A DNA stretch of 13,803 nt from an uncultured Selenomonas sp. (lineage in GTDB: Bacteria > Bacillota > Negativicutes > Selenomonadales > Selenomonadaceae), in the NCBI GenBank assembly GCA_947097535.1, contig CAMURM010000011.1, positions 1-13,803 of the forward strand, read 5' to 3'. The notes beneath the pieces are model-generated. The model had not been told where the DNA came from. It ran no database searches and was given only the letters and a program-made list of their open reading frames with translations. The position numbers were made by a program, and so were the translations under genes. Position 1 is the stretch's first letter. The number at the start of each line of letters is the position of its first letter. Shown piece by piece: positions 1-6,257 of this stretch.

Positions 1-47
1 AATCGATATGCCTCTAGTCGATTCCCTTTGCGAAGAATGCCGCCGCT
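1..47 (-). CDS. IS3-family OrfB, 5' end only, in the -1 frame of orfA (partial)
   Basis: After the A7G run at 53-46 the -1 frame stays open to the window edge. Its last codons, across the orfA stop, read RLEAYR, which resembles the beginning of IS3-family OrfB (the DDE integrase subunit, which commonly starts near 'MEAYRFI'). Only about 15 codons are visible and no catalytic residue is included. The call rests on frame position and this short resemblance. Confidence 0.45.
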
Positions 48-313
48 TTTTTTAGAAAAAGGTTTTCTTTTCGCGCTTCTGCAAGTTCTTCGCGCAAGCG
101 GCGATTCTCCTTCATAAGCTCCAGATCGTTCTGGGCAGTCGGGTTCTTTGAGGCATTTTGCTGGCATTCTTCGCTGAATTCTTTGCACCATTTGCAAATG
201 CTTGCTTTTGAGACTCCATACCCTGCTGTCAAGCTTCGGTATGTGCGTCCTTCTTCGATATGAAGCCGGACGATCTGTTGCTTGAACTCTGGTTCATAGT
301 GTTGTTGTGACAA
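14..313 (-). CDS. IS3-family transposase OrfA (helix-turn-helix protein)
   Basis: This 99-residue protein is the DNA-binding OrfA subunit of an IS3-family insertion sequence, which recognises the element's ends as part of the OrfA/OrfAB transposition complex. Residues about 8-46 form the typical N-terminal helix-turn-helix (YEPEFKQQIVRLHIEEG, then GVSKASICKW). Residues about 63-92 form a leucine-zipper-like coiled coil (ELMKENRRLREELAEARKEN). The length is normal for the family. I chose the TTG start at 313-311 because GAAAGGGG lies about nine bases upstream on the minus strand and no in-frame ATG precedes the conserved region. A seven-A run followed by G (minus strand, 53-46) sits in the last codons at the usual position of the programmed frameshift, and the -1 frame continues into OrfB-like residues. 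The gene looks intact; most of the element lies beyond the left edge. Confidence 0.88.
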   Translation of the reverse strand: MSQQHYEPEFKQQIVRLHIEEGRTYRSLTAGYGVSKASICKWCKEFSEECQQNASKNPTAQNDLELMKENRRLREELAEARKENLFLKKAAAFFAKGID

Positions 314-423
314 GAATCGAATCCCCTTTCATTCGCTGTTTCCCATTAGACATTCCTGTTACAACTTTAGTTTACCACAACAGTTCGACAGACGGTAAGC
401 TTCACCGTTCAATTTCGCTTGTC

Positions 424-588
424 AAGGGTGCTGCATTTCTTGTAGCCAAGCAGGCAGGCCTTTATGTCGAGCGCCGTCATCAAGTGCGTCTTGCCTGTGC
501 CGGGGTTGCCCATCAGCACGAGGTTCTCGTGCTGGTCGTGGATGGTCGTCTGGGAGGATATGCGGCGGACTTGCGTGCATCTGCGTCG
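424..588 (-). pseudogene. istB: istB remnant (IS21-family ATPase helper), Walker A region only
   Basis: On the minus strand, from about 588 down to 424, one frame reads HENLVLMGNPGTGKTHL followed by MTALDIKACLLGYKK. This matches the Walker A segment and following helix of IstB, the AAA+ helper ATPase of IS21-family elements. IstB is normally about 250 residues; here only about 50 remain, and the frame ends soon after KCSTLDKRN without Walker B or sensor motifs. The upstream side joins an IstA-like piece in another frame, so an internal deletion plus frameshift has removed the istA 3' end and the istB 5' end. This is a non-functional fossil. Confidence 0.75.
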
Positions 589-737
589 TAGGGATGCCCG
601 GGTAGTGGCAAGAGGGGCTGGTCGACGAGGTTTTCCATGAGCCCTTTTTCGTTGCCGCTCCTGGCATTGCAGAAGTCCGTTTGTAAGCAGTAGTGTGTCG
701 CGCGTGCCGCATTGATTTCCGGTGGCACTCGCGACAT
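589..737 (-). pseudogene. istA: istA remnant (IS21-family transposase), region around the catalytic Glu
   Basis: A minus-strand frame contains HYCLQTDFCNARSGNEKG followed by LMENLVD. This resembles the part of IS21 IstA (a DDE transposase) just around the catalytic glutamate, normally seen as 'CNPGSGNEKGxVENxVG'. The upstream DDE core and the C-terminal domain are absent. The frame breaks after about PLLPLPGHP, where the istB-like piece begins in a different frame. Together with 424-588 it is one decayed IS21 copy with an internal deletion. Its upstream border coincides with the inverted repeat at 746-776. Confidence 0.6.
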
Positions 738-745
738 GGGTTGTA

Positions 746-776
746 TTTGATTCCATCGTCAACCGATGGAATCAAA
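746..776. repeat. Perfect 13-bp inverted repeat (hairpin) beside the IS21 remnant
   Basis: TTTGATTCCATCG (746-758) and CGATGGAATCAAA (764-776) are perfect reverse complements separated by TCAAC. There is no T-tract on either side, so it does not look like a standard intrinsic terminator. It lies exactly where the IstA-like sequence stops, so it could be an insertion-sequence end, a recombination site or a protein-binding palindrome. Which of these is not decided by the sequence. Confidence 0.7.
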
Positions 777-854
777 GTGTAAAATAAGCCTAGACCTGTT
801 GCAGGAAAAAAGTGAAAATTATCGAACTTTAGTAAAAGTATAAAGGAAATGCGG

Positions 855-876
855 CTCCGCGCTGTTTGATATGGGT
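855..876. repeat. 22-bp direct repeat, left copy
   Basis: The 22 bases beginning CTCCGCGCTGTTTGATATGG are identical to 3002-3023. In both copies the TATGGG near the 3' end can pair with a downstream CCCATA (here 907-912), so a similar hairpin is possible at each site. The two copies bracket the first ATPase-effector pair and its upstream region. Confidence 0.85.
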
Positions 877-921
877 AGCCGAAAAGAAACGAATGTTCTT
901 TGTGTGCCCATAGTTCCCTGA

Positions 922-1245
922 CAGTGGACAGATTGTGGGTTTTGGACGTCTAGGTTCAGTTTGCCACATCCTAGATATACGAGCAATCTGGACGAATTTG
1001 AGATGGCGCCAGGTTCTCGGTGCGGCGTCGTAAGCAGGATAGCTTTTGCCGCAATGGCCTTGCGGGCAGGGAAACTTCCCTCCACGTCGAATAAAACGCC
1101 GTTTTTAGGCGTTGCCCATAGTGAACAGTGAAAGGTTCGTTTGTATTTTTATCAGGAGAAGGATCAATCTGAGCTTACTCTGCTTTCCACTATTATGCCG
1201 CAGATTCTTGGAGCATATAACGAGCCGCATACATGGAAATTGTAA
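922..1245 (+). pseudogene. Possible decayed gene of unknown function, one internal TGA
   Basis: One plus-strand frame stays open from 922 to 1128, has a TGA at 1129-1131, then continues to a TAA at 1243-1245. The translation looks protein-like, for example DEFEMAPGSRCGVVSRIAF, then GVAHSEQ, the stop, then KVRLYFYQEKDQSELTLLS. I do not recognise the family and see no start codon with a ribosome site. It may be the 3' part of a gene broken by a nonsense mutation, or a chance open frame. The opposite strand also has an 88-codon open frame here with no recognisable content. Confidence 0.25.
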
Positions 1246-1302
1246 TGGGCTAAAGAAGATGCAGTCTTAGGGAGTCGATGATAAAATGGAGTCCGTCAGA
1301 TT

Positions 1303-1381
1303 GGCGTAGATTTTTTGATGTGGTGTAAACCACCACGCCTAGGGGCAACACGATGAACCAAGGCGTCCTTCGTGGTACAAT
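1303..1381 (+). promoter_or_regulatory. Candidate structured leader / promoter upstream of the ATPase pair
   Basis: ACGCCTAGG (1335-1343) can pair with CCAAGGCGT (1358-1366) with one mismatch. ACGCC (1335-1339) could instead pair with GGCGT at 1303-1307, and GTGGT (1320-1324) can pair with ACCAC (1332-1336), so the pairings compete. TACAAT at 1376-1381 is a fair -10 hexamer but the matching -35 position is poor. This may be an operator, a structured 5' RNA or coincidence. Confidence 0.3.
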
Positions 1382-1463
1382 AAAGGGAGACGTTGCAAGG
1401 TAGAAGAATTTTTGAGACTCGATCGCGCTGTGTGAATGCGCGCTTGAGAGGAGTGGTGTTTTC

Positions 1464-2489
1464 GTGATTGATCAGTTTTCGATTCGAAATTTGGGCAGGA
1501 ATAAATTGGTGTCATGGGAGAACCTTTCTTCTATGAATCTCTTGATCGGTACCAATGGTACCGGTAAAACGTCTGTCTTAAAGATGCTCTATGCCGTTCT
1601 TAAATCCCTTGAGACTTATAAGCAGGGGCGAGAGCCGAGAGCCTTCAACGACATACTTGCTTTAAAACTTTATTGGACGTTTCAGGTAGAACGGCTGGGG
1701 GAACTCGTCACTAAAGGGGAAAAATCATCACTTGCCGTAAATCTGATACTTGATCAAAAAAAATGTGAGTTTGAATTTGGAGAGGGAACGCAGACGAAAA
1801 TTGTAAAATATGCCTCAGATTTTACATCGTCTTGGGATAACTCTTGTATCTTTATTCCTGCGAAAGAGGTACTTACGTTATCAAAGATCATATTAACGAC
1901 ACGGGATCAGGAGAATCTTTTTGGTTTTGACGATACGTACCTGGATCTTGTTCGCGCTTTAGAGATTCCTTCTAAAAAGGGGAAAAACTTCCAAGCGTTT
2001 GCAGAAGGGAGAACACGTTTAAGTGAGTTGCTTCACGGGGTTGTTGATTTTGATGAAAAGACGGGACAGTGGTACTTTTGGGAGGGAAACAAGAAGTTTG
2101 CGATTACAATAACTTCCGAGGGGATAAAAAAACTGGCGATTTTCAATCGGTTACTTGCGAATCGTTATTTGAGAAATTCATCTATCATATTCATTGATGA
2201 ACCGGAAGCGTCCTTGCACCCTAAGGCTATTTCGCAGTTTATGGAGATTCTTTATAAACTGGCTCAAGGTGGGATGCAGATATTTATGGCAACGCATTCT
2301 TATTTTGTTATCAAAAAAATATATTTGCTTGCAAAAAGAGAGGGAGGGTCCGTTCCGGTGCTTTCCTTTGACGGAGAAGATTCCCCTCGATATATGAATA
2401 TGCAGGATGGAATGCCTGAAAATAGCATTATACAGGAGTCTGTCGATCTATATCAAGATGAAGTAAATATGGCTCTGGGGGAGATATAA
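1464..2489 (+). CDS. ABC/OLD-like AAA ATPase of a two-gene putative defence module
   Basis: This 341-residue SMC/ABC-type ATPase of the AAA_15/AAA_21 group is probably the sensor or motor of a two-gene antiphage-type module. It starts with the usual N-terminal 'FSIRNLG' strand. Walker A is GTNGTGKTS (G29-K35). A degenerate signature segment lies at about S218-K223 (SEGIKKL). Walker B is IIFIDEPEASLHP (D245, E246). The switch histidine is in ATHSYF (H278). The insert between Walker A and the signature is only about 180 residues and no TOPRIM domain follows, unlike full OLD nucleases. The GTG start at 1464 follows GAGAGGAG (1446-1453). Its TAA is directly followed by the ATG of the next gene, implying coupled translation. 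It is AT-richer than the core operon, which fits transfer. The ATPase assignment is firm; the defence role is inferred from context. Confidence 0.85.
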   Translation: MIDQFSIRNLGRNKLVSWENLSSMNLLIGTNGTGKTSVLKMLYAVLKSLETYKQGREPRAFNDILALKLYWTFQVERLGELVTKGEKSSLAVNLILDQKKCEFEFGEGTQTKIVKYASDFTSSWDNSCIFIPAKEVLTLSKIILTTRDQENLFGFDDTYLDLVRALEIPSKKGKNFQAFAEGRTRLSELLHGVVDFDEKTGQWYFWEGNKKFAITITSEGIKKLAIFNRLLANRYLRNSSIIFIDEPEASLHPKAISQFMEILYKLAQGGMQIFMATHSYFVIKKIYLLAKREGGSVPVLSFDGEDSPRYMNMQDGMPENSIIQESVDLYQDEVNMALGEI

Positions 2490-2999
2490 ATGATAGAATT
2501 CATAGAATCCTCCATGCGGTTTTCGTTCCCAGAGGATAGGTGTTTTCATATTGAAGCGGCAGAGGCTTATTGTGAGCTGAGTTCCTATGGCATTTCATCT
2601 GTCGAATGTGTATTTACAAAGACTGTTGGGAAAGAGGAGATACTTGTATTTCTAGAGGCTAGGGCGAGTACCCCGAATCCTAATGGACCCAACAGGGAAA
2701 ATTTAGAAAAGTTTTTGAAAAGCATGCGTCGTAAATATCTCCACTCGATTCAGCTATGTTATGCAATTCTTCATAAGCGGCAATCTTCTATGGGGAAGAT
2801 TGGAAATGCGTTAGCTGCTGTCTTGTCTGAGCCGCAAAGGATATGTCTTGTTCTTGTGGTAAAGGAGTATGAAGCGGCTTGGTGTGTGCAAATGAAAGAT
2901 ACTCTTGCTGTAGCATTAAAAGACATCCTACGTATTTGGAAAGCAGAGGTTCTTGTACTTTCGGAGGAAATGGCAAGGAAGCATTCTATCATAGCGTAA
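2490..2999 (+). CDS. Small partner protein, putative divergent PD-(D/E)XK nuclease
   Basis: This 169-residue protein is encoded with no gap after the ATPase; a GGGGGAG site lies inside the end of the ATPase gene about seven bases before the ATG. I do not recognise a named family. The order of elements suggests a restriction-endonuclease-like core: an N-terminal helix with E22 and E25, strand SVECVF (E39), strand ILVFLEARAS, then a Pro/Asn-rich turn (TPNPNGPN), a basic helix (FLKSMRRKYLHSI) and strand ICLVLVV. The ExK-like motif would be E56-A-R58, with arginine where lysine is usual. Nuclease activity is therefore an inference, and an inactive or structural relative is possible. There are no membrane segments. 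The tight pairing with an ABC-type ATPase parallels other ATPase-effector defence pairs. The right copy of the 22-bp repeat starts only two bases after the stop. Confidence 0.6.
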   Translation: MIEFIESSMRFSFPEDRCFHIEAAEAYCELSSYGISSVECVFTKTVGKEEILVFLEARASTPNPNGPNRENLEKFLKSMRRKYLHSIQLCYAILHKRQSSMGKIGNALAAVLSEPQRICLVLVVKEYEAAWCVQMKDTLAVALKDILRIWKAEVLVLSEEMARKHSIIA

Positions 3000-3001
3000 G
3001 C

Positions 3002-3023
3002 CTCCGCGCTGTTTGATATGGGT
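3002..3023. repeat. 22-bp direct repeat, right copy
   Basis: Identical over 22 bases to 855-876 and begins two bases after the stop of the 169-aa gene. ATATGGG (3016-3022) can pair with CCCATAT (3042-3048). The istA-like fragment begins shortly downstream. Confidence 0.85.
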
Positions 3024-3052
3024 GGTTAAAAACAAATGTCCCCCATATTCGT

Positions 3053-3307
3053 GTGTTCTGTGCTTACCTTGTCTACAGCTGCGCTCAACCTGCGGGGCAG
3101 GAAACTGTCTTGAAGGCGGGAGTGGAAAACATCCGCATCTATGTGGACGGGGAGGCAGTCGCCGAACATGTCCGCGCCTATGAACACGGGAAGGAGATTT
3201 TGGAACTGGCGCATTATCTGCCGCTCCTGGAAAGGAAACCGCGCAGCATATTACAGGCAAGACTCGTACAGCATGTGCTGAGTCAGAAACTCCTGCATCT
3301 GCTGTAA
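3053..3307 (+). pseudogene. istA: istA remnant (IS21-family transposase), C-terminal part
   Basis: This plus-strand frame of about 84 codons reads AGQETVLKAGVENIRIYVDG, then EAVAEHVRAYEHGKEI and LAHYLPLLERKPRSILQAR. This resembles the post-catalytic C-terminal domain of IstA, where a 'Y(S/R)VP ... I.IY.dG..va.H.R.Y' segment precedes 'HYLP.L.rKPga'. The DDE catalytic domain is missing and the nominal first methionine is not a real start. The fragment lies in the opposite orientation to the istA/istB piece at 424-737, so the two are not simply halves of one copy split by an insertion. It ends in TAA without a following istB. Confidence 0.65.
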
Positions 3308-3457
3308 ACCCATGGGTAACTTTCATTAAGGCCAGTGGGCATGGAATGTGACTGGCAAGTTTTTACAAATGCACTGTATCTATCTGAGAGAGACACCCTG
3401 CAGTACAAGCGACCACTTTGTGGACGATAGATCAGACCCCACAGGGGAGGGAATAGG

Positions 3458-4729
3458 ATGTTATTGCAATTTAGTACATCGAATTTTAGATCGATTAAGG
3501 ATGAAGTGACCTTAAGTATGGTGGCGAATTCGGAGGTAAAAGAGCATGAAGACTGGCTCTGCAGGGCTGGCAGTGAAAATTTGCTTTCGGTAGCAGCGAT
3601 ATATGGAGCGAATGCAGCAGGGAAAAGCAATATATTGAATGCGATGGCGGTGGCAATCAAACTTATCCGTTACTCTGATTTACGGGGGATCAATAATACT
3701 TTGCCTGAGATTGCCCCGTTTTTGTTTGATGAAGAAATGCATACGCAGCCAACTCGATTTGATTTTATTTTTGTATATAAGGGGAAGAAATATCAATATG
3801 GTTTCGCAGCCAATAGACGTATGATTATCGAGGAGTATTTGTATGTATATGAAGCGTCGAAACCTACTAAGATATTTGAGCGACAGGATATGAATCAATA
3901 TTCTTTTCCCGCAGGTAAGGAGAAAAGATTTAATGAATATGCAGAAAAAAATACGCTCAACAAATTATTCCTTGCAACGGCGACATCATGGAATTGTGCG
4001 GAAACGAAAGAGCCCTATATGTGGTTTGCGGAGGCGATTGATGTATATGATTTTGAGCAAATCCGCTCGGAAGGACTCGGCATTATAGAAGAGGCGGATC
4101 AAGGCTTGAAAGAGTTCCTTCTGAAGACTCTAAAAGATTCTGATTTCAATATTACGGGGTATACCTTTGAGGTTATGCCTGTAATGGTAGAGAATCTTAA
4201 ACAGAGCGGTATGCCTGACGCGATTGCAGAATTGCTGCGGAGGCAGGCAACGGAAGGGAAAAGATATAAGATTGCGGCAAGGCACGCGATAAAAACAAAA
4301 GCTGGAAGCAGGTATTTTGAGTTGCCTTTGCAAGAAGAATCCTCTGGAACAGAGCAGATGTTTTTTGGTGCTGCATTAATCAAGCGGGCGATGGAATCTG
4401 AAAAAACAATCATCATCGATGAACTTTCTGCGGGGTTGCATCCGCTTCTGCTGCAAGCGATTATAAAAATGTTCTATGACAAGGATCTCAATAAAACGAA
4501 TGCTCAACTCATTTTTAGTACGCACGACATCAGTCTGTTCAACTTAGATCTGTTCCGTCGAGATCAAATCTATTTTGTGGAGAAAGAGAATTCCACAGGC
4601 ATATCTACGCTGTATTCTCTGGATGAGTTTTCTCCTGCACCTGTAAGAGAAGATAACGTTCGGGAAAGTTATCTCCAAGGACGATATGGAGCGATCCCTA
4701 TTATTTCATTGGAGGACACAATATGGTGA
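3458..4729 (+). CDS. rloA: RloA-like AAA ATPase (COG1106 type)
   Basis: This 423-residue ATPase is the partner of RloB in a two-gene module often found near restriction or other defence genes and related to abortive-infection pairs. The N-terminus MLLQFSTSNFRSIKDEV is typical of this group. Walker A is GANAAGKSN (G50-K56). The ABC signature-like segment is ESSGTEQMFF (S295-T298). Walker B is TIIIDELSAGLHP (D321, E322). The switch histidine is in FSTHDISLF (H356). The C-terminus has the characteristic YLQGRYGAIPII. Length and motifs are complete, so it looks functional. The ATG is preceded by GGGAGGG. The gene ends inside the rloB start: ATGGTGA is shared (7 bases), indicating translational coupling. 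RloA naming follows its pairing with RloB; AbiL-like is an alternative label for the same kind of pair. Confidence 0.85.
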   Translation: MLLQFSTSNFRSIKDEVTLSMVANSEVKEHEDWLCRAGSENLLSVAAIYGANAAGKSNILNAMAVAIKLIRYSDLRGINNTLPEIAPFLFDEEMHTQPTRFDFIFVYKGKKYQYGFAANRRMIIEEYLYVYEASKPTKIFERQDMNQYSFPAGKEKRFNEYAEKNTLNKLFLATATSWNCAETKEPYMWFAEAIDVYDFEQIRSEGLGIIEEADQGLKEFLLKTLKDSDFNITGYTFEVMPVMVENLKQSGMPDAIAELLRRQATEGKRYKIAARHAIKTKAGSRYFELPLQEESSGTEQMFFGAALIKRAMESEKTIIIDELSAGLHPLLLQAIIKMFYDKDLNKTNAQLIFSTHDISLFNLDLFRRDQIYFVEKENSTGISTLYSLDEFSPAPVREDNVRESYLQGRYGAIPIISLEDTIW

Positions 4730-5343
4730 GGCGCAGTGCACAAAGACAGCGAGGGAAAAGGACGCGCTCGGTAAAGCGCATAGTATTGATTGGGACAGAA
4801 GGAAAGAATAGGACTGAAGAAAGTTATTTTAAAAACTTCAATCAAATACAGAACCAGTTCATCGTCAAATTTTCTTCAGGTAATTCCACGGATGCTATGG
4901 GGATAGTGGAAGACATAAGGACGAGCCGTGATAATAAGGGAAATTTTCAACACGATGATCTGGCCTTTGCTGTCTTTGATGCCGATCTTTGGCGAACACA
5001 AGGCAATCAAATCCAAGAGGCACTTCATTATGCCAAGAGGCAAAATATAGAGGTAATCTTATCCAATCCGTGTTTTGAGGTTTGGTTTGTCTTACATTTT
5101 GAAGATGGCAGAGCGCCGTATGATTCTAGCGATCAAGTCATCGACAGATTGAAGCAGAATGTTCCTGATTATGAAAAGAGCAAGGATATGTTCGATATTT
5201 TACGAGGAAATATGGAAAAAGCGATTTCCCGTGCCGAGCAGTTGCGTAGATACCATGAAGATAATAATACATTAAAACCATCCGAGCAGAATCCTATGAC
5301 CGATGTGGATCGATTGGTGAAGCTGCTATGTGGCGTCGGATGA
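4723..5343 (+). CDS. rloB: RloB family protein (TOPRIM-like putative effector)
   Basis: This 206-residue RloB-family protein is the presumed effector of the ATPase pair. The motifs run in RloB order: IVLIGTEGKNRTEESYF (E26, E32), then DDLAFAVFDADLW (D86, D88), then SNPCFEVWFVLHFED (N115-E119). An acidic residue after the first strand and a DxD after a later strand is the arrangement of TOPRIM nucleases, so a metal-dependent nuclease role is plausible but inferred. The basic N-terminus (RRSAQRQRGKR) is usual for the family. The C-terminal NPMTDVDRLVKLL matches the family end, so the gene is complete. It overlaps rloA by seven bases and has GGAGG (4711-4715) seven bases before the ATG. No hsd restriction genes are visible nearby. 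A degenerate IS110 transposase begins 68 bases downstream. Confidence 0.85.
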   Translation: MVRRSAQRQRGKRTRSVKRIVLIGTEGKNRTEESYFKNFNQIQNQFIVKFSSGNSTDAMGIVEDIRTSRDNKGNFQHDDLAFAVFDADLWRTQGNQIQEALHYAKRQNIEVILSNPCFEVWFVLHFEDGRAPYDSSDQVIDRLKQNVPDYEKSKDMFDILRGNMEKAISRAEQLRRYHEDNNTLKPSEQNPMTDVDRLVKLLCGVG

Positions 5344-5411
5344 GAGGCGTCTTGCTCTGAAGAGATGCATGGGGGAGTTTGAGCCGATGAGATGGATGGA
5401 GGGGAATCTTC

Positions 5412-6152
5412 ATGGAGATCATGTACGAGCGTTGCTGTGGGATTGATGTGCACAAACGGACTATCGTTGCTTGTCTCAAATGTGGCAATACGTATGAAGT
5501 TCGCTCGTGCGGCACGACGAGTGAGGAGATTCGTGCGCTGGTGAGATGGCTTTTGGAGGCGAAATGCCAGATGGCTGCCGTGGAGGGCACGAGTGCTTAT
5601 TCGAACGCCATCTACAACGCTTGCGAGGTCTCGCATGTGCCGATCATGCTCGTCGATTCTCGGTACATGAAGTATGTTCCCGGGAGAAATCCGGGATTGA
5701 AGGATGCTGAGTGGATGGCGGATTTGCTGCAGTATGGCGTGTTGAAGGTGAAGCATGTTCAGAAGCGTGAGCAGCGTGATCGGGGAGGAGTTTTTCGATA
5801 TCGGAGAATCTTGTTCGGCGAACGTGCGCGTGAGCTTAATTATCTGCAAGAGATGCTGGAAGGCGGCAATATTAAGTTGGTCAGTGTCGTGTTCGGCAAC
5901 GATGGAAAAAGTTCGTATGACCTCTTACTGAAGATGTTGGACAGAGATATGCCCGTACCGGCGGATGAAATGGAAAGTTATTTCCCGAAGGCGCTTCGCG
6001 ACAGAGTAGAGGATGCCATGCCGGCGGCGGAGGGGTTTTTCACGGTTTTACAAAAGCAGTTGATTTTGCAAGTCGCAGATCATATCGATGACATAACGAA
6101 GCGGATCAGTCAGATGGATGAGTTCCTCAAGCAATACAGGGGCGATAGATAG
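5412..6152 (+). pseudogene. IS110-family transposase, truncated and catalytically degenerate
   Basis: The 246 codons match the N-terminal DEDD (RuvC-like) part of IS110 transposases: YERCCGIDVHKRTIVACLK, an Asp-Ala-Glu-Trp helix (KDAEWMADLLQ) and RARELNYLQEMLEGGNIKL. Complete IS110 transposases are about 400 residues with a C-terminal Transposase_20 domain carrying the catalytic serine; that domain is absent here. Of the DEDD residues, D12, E58 and D98 are present. The expected 'GRKTDxKDA' reads GRNPGLKDA, so the third acidic residue is glycine (G95). Other positions are also eroded. Only 68 bases separate it from rloB, too short for the usual left non-coding region that encodes a bridge RNA. 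The reading frame is open and has a ribosome site (GGAGGGG), but the element should be dead. Confidence 0.8.
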
Positions 6153-6257
6153 TCATGCTGGGAGAATTTTGAATTTTCTACTATCTACAAGGAAATCACC
6201 TTTTTTATGTCGAAATAGTCGTAAAAGGTATCGTTGTGATGAAAACATAAAGTGTGA

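Larger units (their letters stand above)
777..1463. other. About 690 bp without an intact gene; decayed frame, hairpins and a repeat copy
   Basis: No complete gene is convincing here. The stretch holds the left copy of the 22-bp direct repeat (855-876), a possible decayed reading frame (922-1245), a short hairpin AACGCC-GTTTTTA-GGCGTT (1095-1113) and a cluster of pairable GGCGT/ACGCC segments (1303-1366). A weak -10-like TACAAT follows at 1376-1381, before the ATPase gene. Base composition is intermediate and the region looks like stacked insertion and deletion scars plus the leader of the downstream operon. Confidence 0.55.

Noticed and set aside
392..408. ACGGT-AAGCTTC-ACCGT interrupted palindrome near the IS3 end
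   Set aside because: Short, with an uneven centre; the true IS3 terminal repeat cannot be set without the other end of the element.
307..591. 94-codon plus-strand open frame
   Set aside because: Its 3' half is antisense to the istB Walker A remnant and the rest covers the IS3 end region; no own family features.
819..1085. 88-codon minus-strand open frame
   Set aside because: No recognisable motif or ribosome site; it lies in a region of deletion scars and competes with a more protein-like plus-strand frame.
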